Positions 1-5,941 of a DNA stretch of 7,305 nt are shown piece by piece. The notes beneath the pieces are model-generated. The model made no database searches, had not been told where the DNA came from, and saw nothing but the letters and a program-made list of their open reading frames with translations. This DNA is from Betaproteobacteria bacterium. GTDB lineage: Bacteria > Pseudomonadota > Gammaproteobacteria > Burkholderiales > Casimicrobiaceae. The stretch covers positions 1-7,305 of the forward strand of contig VBCZ01000130.1 in NCBI GenBank assembly GCA_005889025.1, given 5' to 3'. The stretch's first letter is position 1. The number at the start of each line of letters is the position of its first letter. The position numbers and the translations under genes were made by a program.

Positions 1-82
1 TTCCGACGTTGCGAGGATCGTACGCCGGCCTGATGATCGCGGGCGGCAGATCGCCCAGCGTGCGTAGCGATAATCTGTTCAC
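1..82 (-). CDS. Mannitol dehydrogenase / fructuronate reductase family protein, N-terminal fragment
   Basis: Only the first 27 codons are present; the gene continues past position 1. Reading starts at a GTG (82-80), with a GGAG-type ribosome-binding site about 9 nt upstream. The peptide begins M-N-R-L-S-L-R-T-L-G-D-L-P and continues through an R-P-A-Y-D segment. This pattern (R-L-S-L-x-T-L ... P-x-Y-D) is how many polyol/uronate NAD-dependent oxidoreductases of the mannitol dehydrogenase family begin, just before their Rossmann GxGxFHRAH motif, which would lie outside the window. Family members interconvert fructuronate and mannonate, or fructose and mannitol. That would place the enzyme one step before the mannonate dehydratase at the other end of the window. 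The call rests on a short N-terminus and on context, so it is moderate. It lies 171 bp downstream of the permease stop, separated by repeats, and could be the last gene of the same transcript. Confidence 0.55.
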   Translation of the reverse strand, partial: MNRLSLRTLGDLPPAIIRPAYDPRNVG

Positions 83-119
83 GCTCGGCGGCTCCGTTGC
101 GCGCTGCGGAAAGCCACTC

Positions 120-148
120 GCGCCGGGTGGCTCACGCTCGCGGTCTCC
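120..148. repeat. GC-rich intergenic repeat, half copy
   Basis: This stretch matches only the right-hand box of the three fuller repeats: GCGCCGGGTGGCTC, then a GC-rich bridge and TCTCC. The conserved left box and central hairpin are absent here. It sits just upstream of the oxidoreductase start and suggests that repeat units have been duplicated or broken at this locus. Confidence 0.6.
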
Positions 149-167
149 TTGCGCCGCCTGCGTGAAT

Positions 168-182
168 ACACGCTTCGCGTGT
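168..182. repeat. Perfect hairpin, 6-bp stem, TTC/GAA loop
   Basis: ACACGC and GCGTGT flank a TTC triplet. On the minus strand the centre reads GCGAAGC. There is no adjacent T-tract, so it is recorded as a hairpin rather than a terminator. Confidence 0.6.
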
Positions 183-256
183 CGGCCGCTTGCCGCGATT
201 CGCAATTCCCCGTCGATCCCCGCTTCGCGGGGCGACCGGCGACGCCGGGAGGCTCA
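176..256. repeat. GC-rich intergenic repeat, copy 1
   Basis: Conserved elements in plus-strand order are CGCGTGTCGG, GCCGCGA, TCGCAATTCCCCGT, GATCC, a short CCCCGC/GCGGGG hairpin, and a CGCCGGG-GGCTC-CGCGG box. The same order is found at 3214-3300 and 4545-4630. The right end of this copy runs into the stop codon of the PotC-like permease, so the repeat may supply the stop and possibly the last few codons. Orientation relative to the upstream gene is the same in all copies. Confidence 0.7.
218..232. repeat. Perfect GC-only hairpin, 6-bp stem, TTC/GAA loop
   Basis: CCCCGC and GCGGGG flank TTC, 22 bp beyond the permease stop codon in the direction of transcription. On the minus strand the centre reads GCGAAGC. 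It forms the core of repeat copy 1. No T-run follows, so a Rho-independent terminator is not supported. Confidence 0.6.
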
Positions 257-1123
257 CGCGGCAGCCTGAGGATGCTCTTTGACTCGGCTCACGAGTTGCG
301 TCGGATTGACGAATCGAAGCGCGATGAGCAGCCACACCAGCGTCACTCCCATGTACACCATCGCCATGGCGTCGACCGACTGCGGCGCACGCACGCCGGC
401 CGCGAATACGGCATAGTAGAGCGCCACGACCAATGTCTGCGAGTCGGGACCGGCGGTCAGGAACGTGAGTTCGAACAGCGCGATGGTGCGTACCAGCACA
501 AGGAGCGACGCGGCCAAAATGCCGGGGCCGAGCAGCGGCACCAGGATGTGCCAGAACATCCGTCCGGTTCCTGCTCCGAAAACGCGCGCCGCCGACTCGA
601 GGTTGGGATCGATCTGCTCGATGAACGGCGTCATCACCAGGATCACGAATGGCGCCGCGGGAATCAGGTTGGCGAGGATCACGCCGTTGATCGTTCCCGC
701 GAGCTGGAGCTTGTAGAGCACCGTCGCGAGCGGAATGCCGTAGGTGATCGGCGGCACCATCAGCGGCAGGAGGAACAGCAGCATGAGCAGCCGCTTTCCC
801 GGGAACTCGCGTCTTGCCAGGGTGTACGCCGCCGGCACGCCGATCAGGAGGGCAAGGAAGACCACGGCGAAGACGACCTCGACGGTGACCCACAGCACCG
901 AGTCGAGCTGAAATTCCTTCCATGCGGCGACATACTACGCGGTCGTCCAGCCTTCGGGCAGCCAGGTGCCGAGCCAGCGCTTCGCAAACGAGCTCGTTGC
1001 CACGGCGGCGATCATGAACGCGATGTTGACGACGAAGAGCGTCATCAGTCCGAGCAGGAGTCCCCGCCACGCGGCGTCGAACCATCGGTTGAGGTCCCGC
1101 GCCGGAGCCGCCGCCATGGTCAT
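254..1123 (-). pseudogene. ABC transporter permease, PotC-like, interrupted by an in-frame TAG
   Basis: This is the second inner-membrane permease of a spermidine/putrescine-type (PotBC-like) importer. The ATG at 1123 overlaps the TGA of the preceding permease gene (ATGA), implying translational coupling. The reading frame is continuous to the TGA at 256-254, a normal length of 289 codon positions, except for a TAG at 937-935 (codon 63). The break follows G-W-T-T-A, and the frame resumes Y-V-A-A-W-K-E-F-Q-L-D with no shift. Upstream lies the first membrane helix. Downstream lie the remaining helices and the cytoplasmic EAA loop, A-A-R-V-F-G-A-G through P-L-L-G-P-G, which docks on the ATPase. 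TGG to TAG is a single G-to-A change, and Trp is plausible there in this family. Internal restart is possible but would lose the first helix. It is called a pseudogene unless the stop is a sequence error or is read through. Confidence 0.85.
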
Positions 1124-1989
1124 CCCTTGCCTCCCGTGACTGGGCCGCGGTAGAACATGTTGCGCAAGCCGAGAACCGCGGCGACGATGACAAGCTGAAC
1201 AAAACCCATGATCATCGCGATCGCCGACGCCAGTGAATAATCGTATTGCTCGAAAGCGGCTTCATATGCCGCGATGGAGATGACCCGCGTGGGGCCCGCC
1301 GGCGAGCCCAGCAAGATGGCCGAAGGAAACACCGAGAATGCCTGCACGAACGACAGGCAGAAGCACATCGCGAGACCGGGCGCGAGCAGCGGCAGGTAGA
1401 TGTGGCGGAACTGGGACTTCGGGCCCGCTCCGAGCGTCGAAGCGGCGCGCGCCAGCACGGGGTCGATACCCGTGATATAGGAAAGAATCAGCAGGAACGC
1501 AAAAGGAAATCCCGAGATCACCAGCGAGATCAGCACGCCCCAGTAATTGTGCGTCAGGCGTATCGGGCCGTCGTAAAGGTGAAAGAATTGCAGGAACTGC
1601 GACAGCCAGCCCTTGGGACCGAAGTACGTCAGCATGCCTTCGGCGATCAGCACGGTGCCGAGCGTGATCGGCACGACGAGGATCGTGGTCACCCAGCGCT
1701 GATAAGGCGATTTCACGCGCATCTTGTAGGCGATGGGCAGCGCAAAACCGACGTTGATGAGGGTCGCGGGCAGCGCGAGCTTGAGCGTGGTCCAGATCGT
1801 CGGCCACTCGTTGTCGGTGGTGAAAAAGAATTTGTAGTTCGCGAGCGCGCCGCCCTCCTTCGGCTCGAACGACAAGACCAGCCCGTAGACGAACGGGTAG
1901 ATGAACAGGAGCACCATGAATGCCGCTGCCGGGACCACCAGCAGCAGCGTGCTGTCGAATTGCGGACGGGTCGTGGCGCCGACGGCCAT
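1120..1989 (-). CDS. ABC transporter permease, PotB-like
   Basis: This is an intact 289-residue inner-membrane permease of the binding-protein-dependent transport family, the first permease of a PotB/PotC-like pair. A first hydrophobic helix spans roughly residues 14-40 (L-L-L-V-V-P-A-A-A-F), followed by a periplasmic segment and about five further helices. The conserved EAA loop is seen at about residues 184-207 (A-A-S-T-L-G-A-G-P-K ending L-P-L-L-A-P-G), which would contact the ATPase. The start is the ATG at 1989, 12 bp after the ATPase stop, with a GAGAG ribosome-binding stretch between. Its TGA overlaps the ATG of the next permease. No frameshift or internal stop is seen, unlike its partner. 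The substrate cannot be read from the permease; genomic context suggests a sugar acid rather than a polyamine. The family call is firm and the substrate is an inference. Confidence 0.93.
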   Translation of the reverse strand: MAVGATTRPQFDSTLLLVVPAAAFMVLLFIYPFVYGLVLSFEPKEGGALANYKFFFTTDNEWPTIWTTLKLALPATLINVGFALPIAYKMRVKSPYQRWVTTILVVPITLGTVLIAEGMLTYFGPKGWLSQFLQFFHLYDGPIRLTHNYWGVLISLVISGFPFAFLLILSYITGIDPVLARAASTLGAGPKSQFRHIYLPLLAPGLAMCFCLSFVQAFSVFPSAILLGSPAGPTRVISIAAYEAAFEQYDYSLASAIAMIMGFVQLVIVAAVLGLRNMFYRGPVTGGKG

Positions 1990-2001
1990 GTCTCTCGGCG
2001 G

Positions 2002-3000
2002 TCAGTCGAGCGGATAGACGAGGACGCGCTCGACCGGCACATACACGTGCACGACGTCGTTGAGCGCGGTGGTGACGGGTCCGCGGACATGCAGCATCGT
2101 GCCCGAGGAAGTCACGACATCGAGCAGCGAATCGCGCCCGGAGTACTCGACGTTGTCGACGCGCCCGGTGATGGTGTTCACACCGCCCGGCCCTTGACCC
2201 ACCGCGATTTCTTCGGGACGGATCGCGACCGCGGCACGCTTACCCTTGAGCGGCTGCTTGCGCACGCCGCTCATGCCGATGTCCGGTCCGCGCAGCGCGA
2301 TGCGGTCGCCTTGCTCGCCGGCGACGTCGAGCTCCAGCACGTTGCGGTAGCCCATGAAGCGCGCGACGTGCAGGTTGGCGGGCTGCGAATAGACTTCCGC
2401 CGGCGTGCCGATCTGCTGGACGACGCCATCCTTCATGACCACGATACGGTCGGCAAGCGACAGAGCCTCGTCTTGATCGTGCGTGACATAGATAGTGGCA
2501 CGATCGAGCTCACGATGGATGCGGCGAATTTCCGCGCGCGTCTCGATGCGAAGCTTGGCGTCGAGGTTCGACAGCGGCTCATCCATCAGGATCAAAGGCG
2601 GCTCGATGACGATAGCGCGCGCGATCGCGACGCGTTGCTGCTGGCCGCCGGATAGCTGGCCCGGGAGCTTGTGCTCCTGACCGGTGAGCTGCACCAGCTT
2701 GAGCGCGTGCGCGACACGCGGTGACGCCTCGGATGAAGGAACGCCGCGCATGCGAAGCCCGAAGCCGATATTCTTGGCCACGCTCATATGCGGAAACATC
2801 CCGCCCGAGAGTTGCATCAGTCCGGCAATGCAGTTGAGCGCGGTGGATTTGCCGCAACCCGAAGGCCCGAGAAGACAGATGAATTCACCGCGCTTGACGA
2901 TAAGCGACAGCTCGTCCAGCGCATTGAATGCCTTGCCGCCGGCGCCGGCGAACCTGCGTGTCACGCGATCGAGCTTGAGCTCGCTGAAGTCGTGTTTCAT
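2002..3000 (-). CDS. ABC transporter ATPase, PotA/MalK-like, with an internal in-frame deletion that removes the Q-loop
   Basis: This is the cytoplasmic ATPase of the importer, 332 residues. Visible motifs are Walker A GPSGCGKST (45-53), signature LSGGQQQR (116-123), Walker B LILMDEP (136-142), D-loop SNLD (144-147) and switch His174. A C-terminal TOBE-like regulatory domain (about 218-330) follows, including A-I-R-P-E-E. Between Walker A and the helical domain something is missing. After I-A-G-L-M-Q-L-S-G-G (ending residue 67) the chain jumps straight to M-F-P-H-M-S-V. In MalK-type proteins about 28 residues sit here, carrying two strands and the M-V-F-Q Q-loop; only one residue remains (junction near 2797-2805). 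Loss of the Q-loop glutamine should abolish or cripple coupling to the permeases. The frame is otherwise open, so the lesion is invisible to ORF finding. The ATG at 3000 gives a normal N-terminus, but no strong ribosome-binding site precedes it. Confidence 0.9.
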   Translation of the reverse strand: MKHDFSELKLDRVTRRFAGAGGKAFNALDELSLIVKRGEFICLLGPSGCGKSTALNCIAGLMQLSGGMFPHMSVAKNIGFGLRMRGVPSSEASPRVAHALKLVQLTGQEHKLPGQLSGGQQQRVAIARAIVIEPPLILMDEPLSNLDAKLRIETRAEIRRIHRELDRATIYVTHDQDEALSLADRIVVMKDGVVQQIGTPAEVYSQPANLHVARFMGYRNVLELDVAGEQGDRIALRGPDIGMSGVRKQPLKGKRAAVAIRPEEIAVGQGPGGVNTITGRVDNVEYSGRDSLLDVVTSSGTMLHVRGPVTTALNDVVHVYVPVERVLVYPLD

Positions 3001-3078
3001 TGGAACGTTTTCATCGAAGACATTTTATTCTGATCTGAGCCTTGCTCGTGCTGGCCGTGAATTACGCAAACCTGTGCC

Positions 3079-3173
3079 GTCGTTCCCGCGCAAGCGGAAA
3101 CCCAGCGGCGTTCGTTCGCGCATAGTCTTCAATGGTTCCAAAGACACTTGATCCCCGCGTTCGCGGAGATGAC
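3079..3173. repeat. REP/BIME-like imperfect inverted repeat
   Basis: The left arm 3079-3105 (GTCGTTCCCGCGCAAGCGG...) and the right arm 3147-3173 (...CCCCGCGTTCGCGGAGATGAC) are imperfect inverted copies, with about two thirds of positions matching, separated by about 41 bp. Each arm contains its own small CCGCG/CGCGG palindrome. The pattern resembles the common 'GTCATTCCCGCG...CGCGGGAATGAC' palindromic repeats of Beta- and Gammaproteobacteria. It may form an mRNA stem between the binding-protein and ATPase genes. Confidence 0.7.
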
Positions 3174-3213
3174 GCAGCTGCCTCTTTCGAGGTCATCGCG
3201 AATCCGCTGCAAT

Positions 3214-3300
3214 CGCGTGTCGGCAGCAGCCGCGACTCGCAATTCCCCGTTGATCCCGCTGCGCGGGGCCCGCGCCGGGTGGCTCGCGCGGCTGTCTCCG
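3214..3300. repeat. GC-rich intergenic repeat, copy 2
   Basis: This copy has the same ordered boxes as copy 1: CGCGTGTCGGC, GCCGCGACTCGCAATTCCCC, GATCCCGC, a GCGGGG hairpin arm, GCGCCGGGTGGCTCGCGCGG and TCTCC. It lies 41 bp past the terminal TGA of the second binding-protein gene in the direction of transcription. It is very similar to copy 3 in the right-hand box. Confidence 0.75.
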
Positions 3301-3340
3301 ATTGCCGAGACTCTTCGCGTTTTGCTCTCGGACATCCGCG

Positions 3341-4516
3341 TCACTTTGTCTTTTGTGCGCCGACTTCGGTGTCCCAGCGCCGGAACGCCTCGACCACCGC
3401 CTTCGCTTCGAGCGTCGGAACGTGCGGATACTGCGCCAGCCAGCCTTCGTATTCGGACCGGCCATATTCCCGGATCGCGTCCTGGCTTTCCTTCGGCGCC
3501 ATCTACAGCGGCACATTCTTTACCGAAGGTCCGGGATAGAAATAACCCTTGTCGTAGGTGAGCGCCTGCGCTTCGGGTTTGAGAAGATACGCCATCAGGT
3601 CGAACACGACCGCGAGCTTTTCCGGCGGGACGCCCTTGGGCACAGCCATATAGTGCGCGTCGTTAACCCACGTCATGTTCTTAAACGGCGTCACTTTGTA
3701 GTTCTTCGGTACGATTCCAAGGATACGCGGATTCAGATCCCAGCCGGTCATGGTCACCGTCATGTCACGCGAACCTTCGCCGAGCTCCTTCATGATCGCC
3801 GCGGTTCCGGTTGTGTAGTACTCGATGCACGAATCGAGCTCTTTTAGAAACGCCCAGGTCTTCTCCCAGCCTTTTGCGGGGTCGCGCGGGTCCTTATCGC
3901 CAAGCAGATAGGGTAGCCCCATCAGGAACGTGAAGCCCGGACCCGAGTTGGCGGGACGCGCGTAACCAAAGCGGTTGGGATTCGCCTTGCACCATGCCAA
4001 CAATTCCTGCGGCGTAGTCGGTGGCTGCTTGACCTTGTCGGGGTTGTATTCGAGCAAGGGTCCCGCAGGCATGAATGTAACGACCAGCGCCTCGCCTTGC
4101 GCGAGATCCTGCATTTTTCTTGCCGCAGGAAGATAGTTGTCGAGCACGTTGGGAAACTTTGCGGCATGATCGGGGAGCACTTTGACCCACAGACCCTGGT
4201 CGATGCCGGCAGACAATGCAACGACGCCGGTGAGCACGAGATCGATGTCGCTGCGTCCCGCGGCCTGCATCGCCTTGAGCTTGGCGGGCAGCTCGGGCGC
4301 CGGGGCTTTGGTGAAGCTGACCTTGCTGACCAGGTTCGGATTCTTCGCCTGATACGCCTCGATCGCCGCCTGCGTGAGCGCCAGATCGCCGGCGACATCG
4401 ACCACGTTGATGGTTACCGGGCTCTTGGGGAGTGGCGGCGTCTGAGCCAGCGTAGATGTTGCAGCGGCTGCGGTCAGCAGCGCTGCTGCACATAGCGATA
4501 TCACGCTCGGACGCGT
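3341..4516 (-). pseudogene. Second periplasmic solute-binding protein, damaged (in-frame TAG; probable lost start)
   Basis: This is a paralogue of the neighbouring binding protein, aligning without gaps and about three quarters identical by eye from V-T-I-N onwards. It would capture substrate in the periplasm for the importer. A signal-peptide core (S-L-C-A-A-A-L-L-T-A-A-A-A) precedes A-Q and the mature chain. Two lesions are visible. First, a TAG at 3505-3503 falls where the paralogue has Ser, inside the shared stretch before M-A-P-K-E-S-Q-D-A-I. The frame then continues for 53 codons, still matching the paralogue to the shared end G-A-Q-K-T-K and TGA at 3343-3341. Second, the best-spaced position for a start, 8 nt after a GGGAG site, is ACG (4516-4514) instead of ATG. 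Other in-frame starts are GTG 4504, with no ribosome-binding site, and GTG 4636, which would translate a repeat. A conserved Cys pair (W-C-K and C-I-E-Y-Y) remains. The truncated form would lack its C-terminal helices. Confidence 0.85.
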
Positions 4517-4632
4517 GTGAACAACTCCCTCGACGGCACGATATGCGGCCGCGACTCGCGATTCCCCGTCGATCCCCGCCTCGCTTCGCTCGCGGGGCCC
4601 GCGCCGGGTGGCTCGCGCGGTGGGTCTCCGCG
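4517..4632. other. Spacer between the two binding-protein genes
   Basis: This 116-bp spacer is almost entirely repeat copy 3 plus a short stretch with a GAGGGAG ribosome-binding-like site at 4525-4531. The frame is open right across it from a GTG at 4636 that overlaps the preceding TGA. The encoded stretch is Arg-rich repeat translation and not a signal peptide, so it is not treated as coding. Confidence 0.6.
4545..4630. repeat. GC-rich intergenic repeat, copy 3
   Basis: This copy begins 3 bp after the TGA of the first binding-protein gene. It has the conserved order GCCGCGACTCGCGATTCCCC, GTCGATCCCCGC, a GCGGGG arm, GCGCCGGGTGGCTCGCGCGG and TCTCC. The loop between CCCCGC and GCGGGG is longer here (CTCGCTTCGCTC) than the TTC of copy 1, and again contains GCGAAGC on the minus strand. 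Confidence 0.75.
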
Positions 4633-5832
4633 TCACTTCGTTTTTTGTGCGCCTACCTGTTGATCCCAGATGCGGAACGCCTCGACTTGCGACTTCGGCT
4701 CGAGCGATTGCGTGTGAGGAAACTGCGCGAGCCAGGCATCGTATTCGGGACGTCCATACTCCTTGATCGCATCCTGGCTTTCCTTGGGCGCCATCGATAG
4801 CGTCACATCCTTCACCGCGGGGCCCGGGTAGAAATAACCCTTGTCATAGGTGTAGGCCTGGGCCTGCGGCGTGAGCAGATACGCCATCAGGTCGACGATC
4901 GCGCCGACTTTTTCCGGCGCGACGCCTTTAGGGATGACCATGTAGTGCGCATCGTTGACCCACGTCATGTTCTTGAACGGCGCAACCTTGTAATTCTTGG
5001 GAACGATGCCGAGGATGCGCGGATTCAGGTCCCAGCCGGTCATGGTGACGGTCATGTCGCGCGACCCTTCACCGAGTTCCTTCATCACCGCACCGGTGCC
5101 GGTGGGGTAGTACTCGATGCAGCCGTTGAGATCCTTCAAGTACGCCCAGGTCTTTTCCCAGCCGTTGACGGGATCCTTAGGATTCTTGTCGCCGAGGATG
5201 TATGGCAGACCCATGATGAAGGTTCGCCCCGGGCCCGAGTTCGCCGGACGGGCGTAGATCAGCCGGTTCGGGTTCGCCTTGCACCACGCAAGAAGCTCAG
5301 CCGGCGTGGTCGGCACCTGTTTGACCTTGTCGGGGTTGTACTCGAGCAGCGGCCCCGCCGGCATGAATACCACTTCAATGCCATAGTCCTGCGCGAGCTC
5401 CTGCATCTTGGCCGCCGCGGGCTGGTAGTTCGCCATCAGATTGGGAAACTTGGCGGCCTGGTCGGGAAGAATCTTCATCAGCACCCCCTGCTCGATGCCG
5501 GCGGCCAGAAAATCGGTGCCGGTCAGCACCAGGTCGATGTCGCTTCGCCCTGCACCCTGCATCGCCTTGAGCTTGCCGGGCAGTTCCGGCGCCGGCGCCT
5601 TGGTGTAGTTGATCTTCGCGACCTTATTGGTGTTTTTCTTCTGGTATGCATCGATCGCGTCCTGCGTCAGCGCGAGGTTGCCCGCGACATCGACGATGTT
5701 GATTGTTACGGGTGCCGCCGTTCCTTGCGCTGCGAGTTGCGGAGCGGCCATCGACAGCATCGCCGCGCAAGCGACGGTCAATGTTGCGCGCGTGCCATTG
5801 CGTAGTCCAAACCCGGGCTGCGTAACTTTCAT
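4633..5832 (-). CDS. Periplasmic solute-binding protein of an ABC importer (extracellular solute-binding family 1 type)
   Basis: This is an intact 399-residue binding protein that would bind substrate in the periplasm and deliver it to the permease pair. The ATG at 5832 is chosen because AGGAGG (5847-5842) lies 9 nt upstream. It also gives a proper signal peptide: basic n-region (K2, R11, R15), hydrophobic L-T-V-A-C-A-A-M-L-S-M-A-A, and cleavage near L-A-A-Q at about residue 36. The open frame extends further upstream into the regulator gene, but without signal-peptide character. The mature chain begins V-T-I-N-I-V-D-V-A-G. It has a hinge-type two-lobe layout by family and only two cysteines (W-C-K-A-N-P and C-I-E-Y-Y), both conserved in the paralogue and so possibly disulphide-bonded. 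It is the first transporter gene after the regulator, 109 bp downstream of it. Permeases and ATPase are polyamine/iron-type, but the neighbours suggest a sugar acid ligand. The ligand is unproven. Confidence 0.92.
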   Translation of the reverse strand: MKVTQPGFGLRNGTRATLTVACAAMLSMAAPQLAAQGTAAPVTINIVDVAGNLALTQDAIDAYQKKNTNKVAKINYTKAPAPELPGKLKAMQGAGRSDIDLVLTGTDFLAAGIEQGVLMKILPDQAAKFPNLMANYQPAAAKMQELAQDYGIEVVFMPAGPLLEYNPDKVKQVPTTPAELLAWCKANPNRLIYARPANSGPGRTFIMGLPYILGDKNPKDPVNGWEKTWAYLKDLNGCIEYYPTGTGAVMKELGEGSRDMTVTMTGWDLNPRILGIVPKNYKVAPFKNMTWVNDAHYMVIPKGVAPEKVGAIVDLMAYLLTPQAQAYTYDKGYFYPGPAVKDVTLSMAPKESQDAIKEYGRPEYDAWLAQFPHTQSLEPKSQVEAFRIWDQQVGAQKTK

Positions 5833-5841
5833 GATGTGATT

Positions 5842-5847
5842 CCTCCT
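5842..5847 (-). promoter_or_regulatory. Strong ribosome-binding site of the first binding protein
   Basis: AGGAGG lies 9 nt before the ATG at 5832 and decides that start over the longer upstream open frame. It is the strongest Shine-Dalgarno sequence in the operon, consistent with high expression of a binding protein. Confidence 0.85.
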
Positions 5848-5941
5848 GGGTTGCCGTTTCAAAAAGAACAAAGAACGCTTGCTGCTTGGTTTATTCATGA
5901 TTGCGCTGCTCTGCGCGATGATACTCGATGCGGACCTGTTT

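Larger units (their letters stand above)
83..253. other. Repeat-filled intergenic spacer with two short hairpins
   Basis: No credible gene lies here. The spacer carries a half copy (120-148) and a fuller copy (176-256) of the GC-rich repeat described separately. It also has two perfect 6-bp-stem hairpins with a TTC loop: ACACGC/GCGTGT at 168-182 and CCCCGC/GCGGGG at 218-232. Neither is followed by a T-run on the minus strand, so they are not classical intrinsic terminators. They could still attenuate transcription or protect a 3' RNA end between the permease and the downstream oxidoreductase gene. Confidence 0.7.
3001..3340. other. Repeat-filled intergenic region between binding-protein and ATPase genes
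   Basis: Nothing here looks like a gene. It contains the 95-bp imperfect inverted repeat (3079-3173) and copy 2 of the GC-rich repeat (3214-3300). About 80 bp next to the ATPase start is otherwise featureless and more A/T-rich. I see no convincing promoter, so the ATPase gene is probably transcribed from upstream through the repeats. Confidence 0.6.

Noticed and set aside
218..232. Intrinsic terminator after the PotC-like permease
   Set aside because: A strong stem exists but no T-run follows on the minus strand, so it is reported only as a hairpin.
132..1202. 356-codon open frame on the minus strand in another frame across the PotC-like permease, crossing the TAG region without a stop
   Set aside because: Arg-rich translation with no membrane helices or motifs. 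The permease homology lies in the interrupted frame, so this does not rescue the gene.
1246..2655. 469-codon open frame on the plus strand antisense to the ATPase and permease genes
   Set aside because: Arg/Asp/His-rich low-complexity translation without domains, opposite genes with clear motifs; typical antisense shadow in GC-rich DNA.
3001..3340. Possible CRISPR or small RNA gene in the repeat-rich gap
   Set aside because: Repeats are imperfect, few and unevenly spaced with no uniform spacers, and no promoter-terminator pair is visible.
4517..4636. GTG at 4636 as start of the second binding protein (GTGA overlap with the previous stop)
   Set aside because: The added residues are a translation of the intergenic repeat and put a long Arg-rich tail before the signal peptide. 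Coupling by overlap is attractive but the peptide is not credible.
4945..5805. 286-codon open frame antisense to the intact binding protein
   Set aside because: No recognisable domain, and the opposite strand has a signal peptide, a strong ribosome-binding site and a paralogue.
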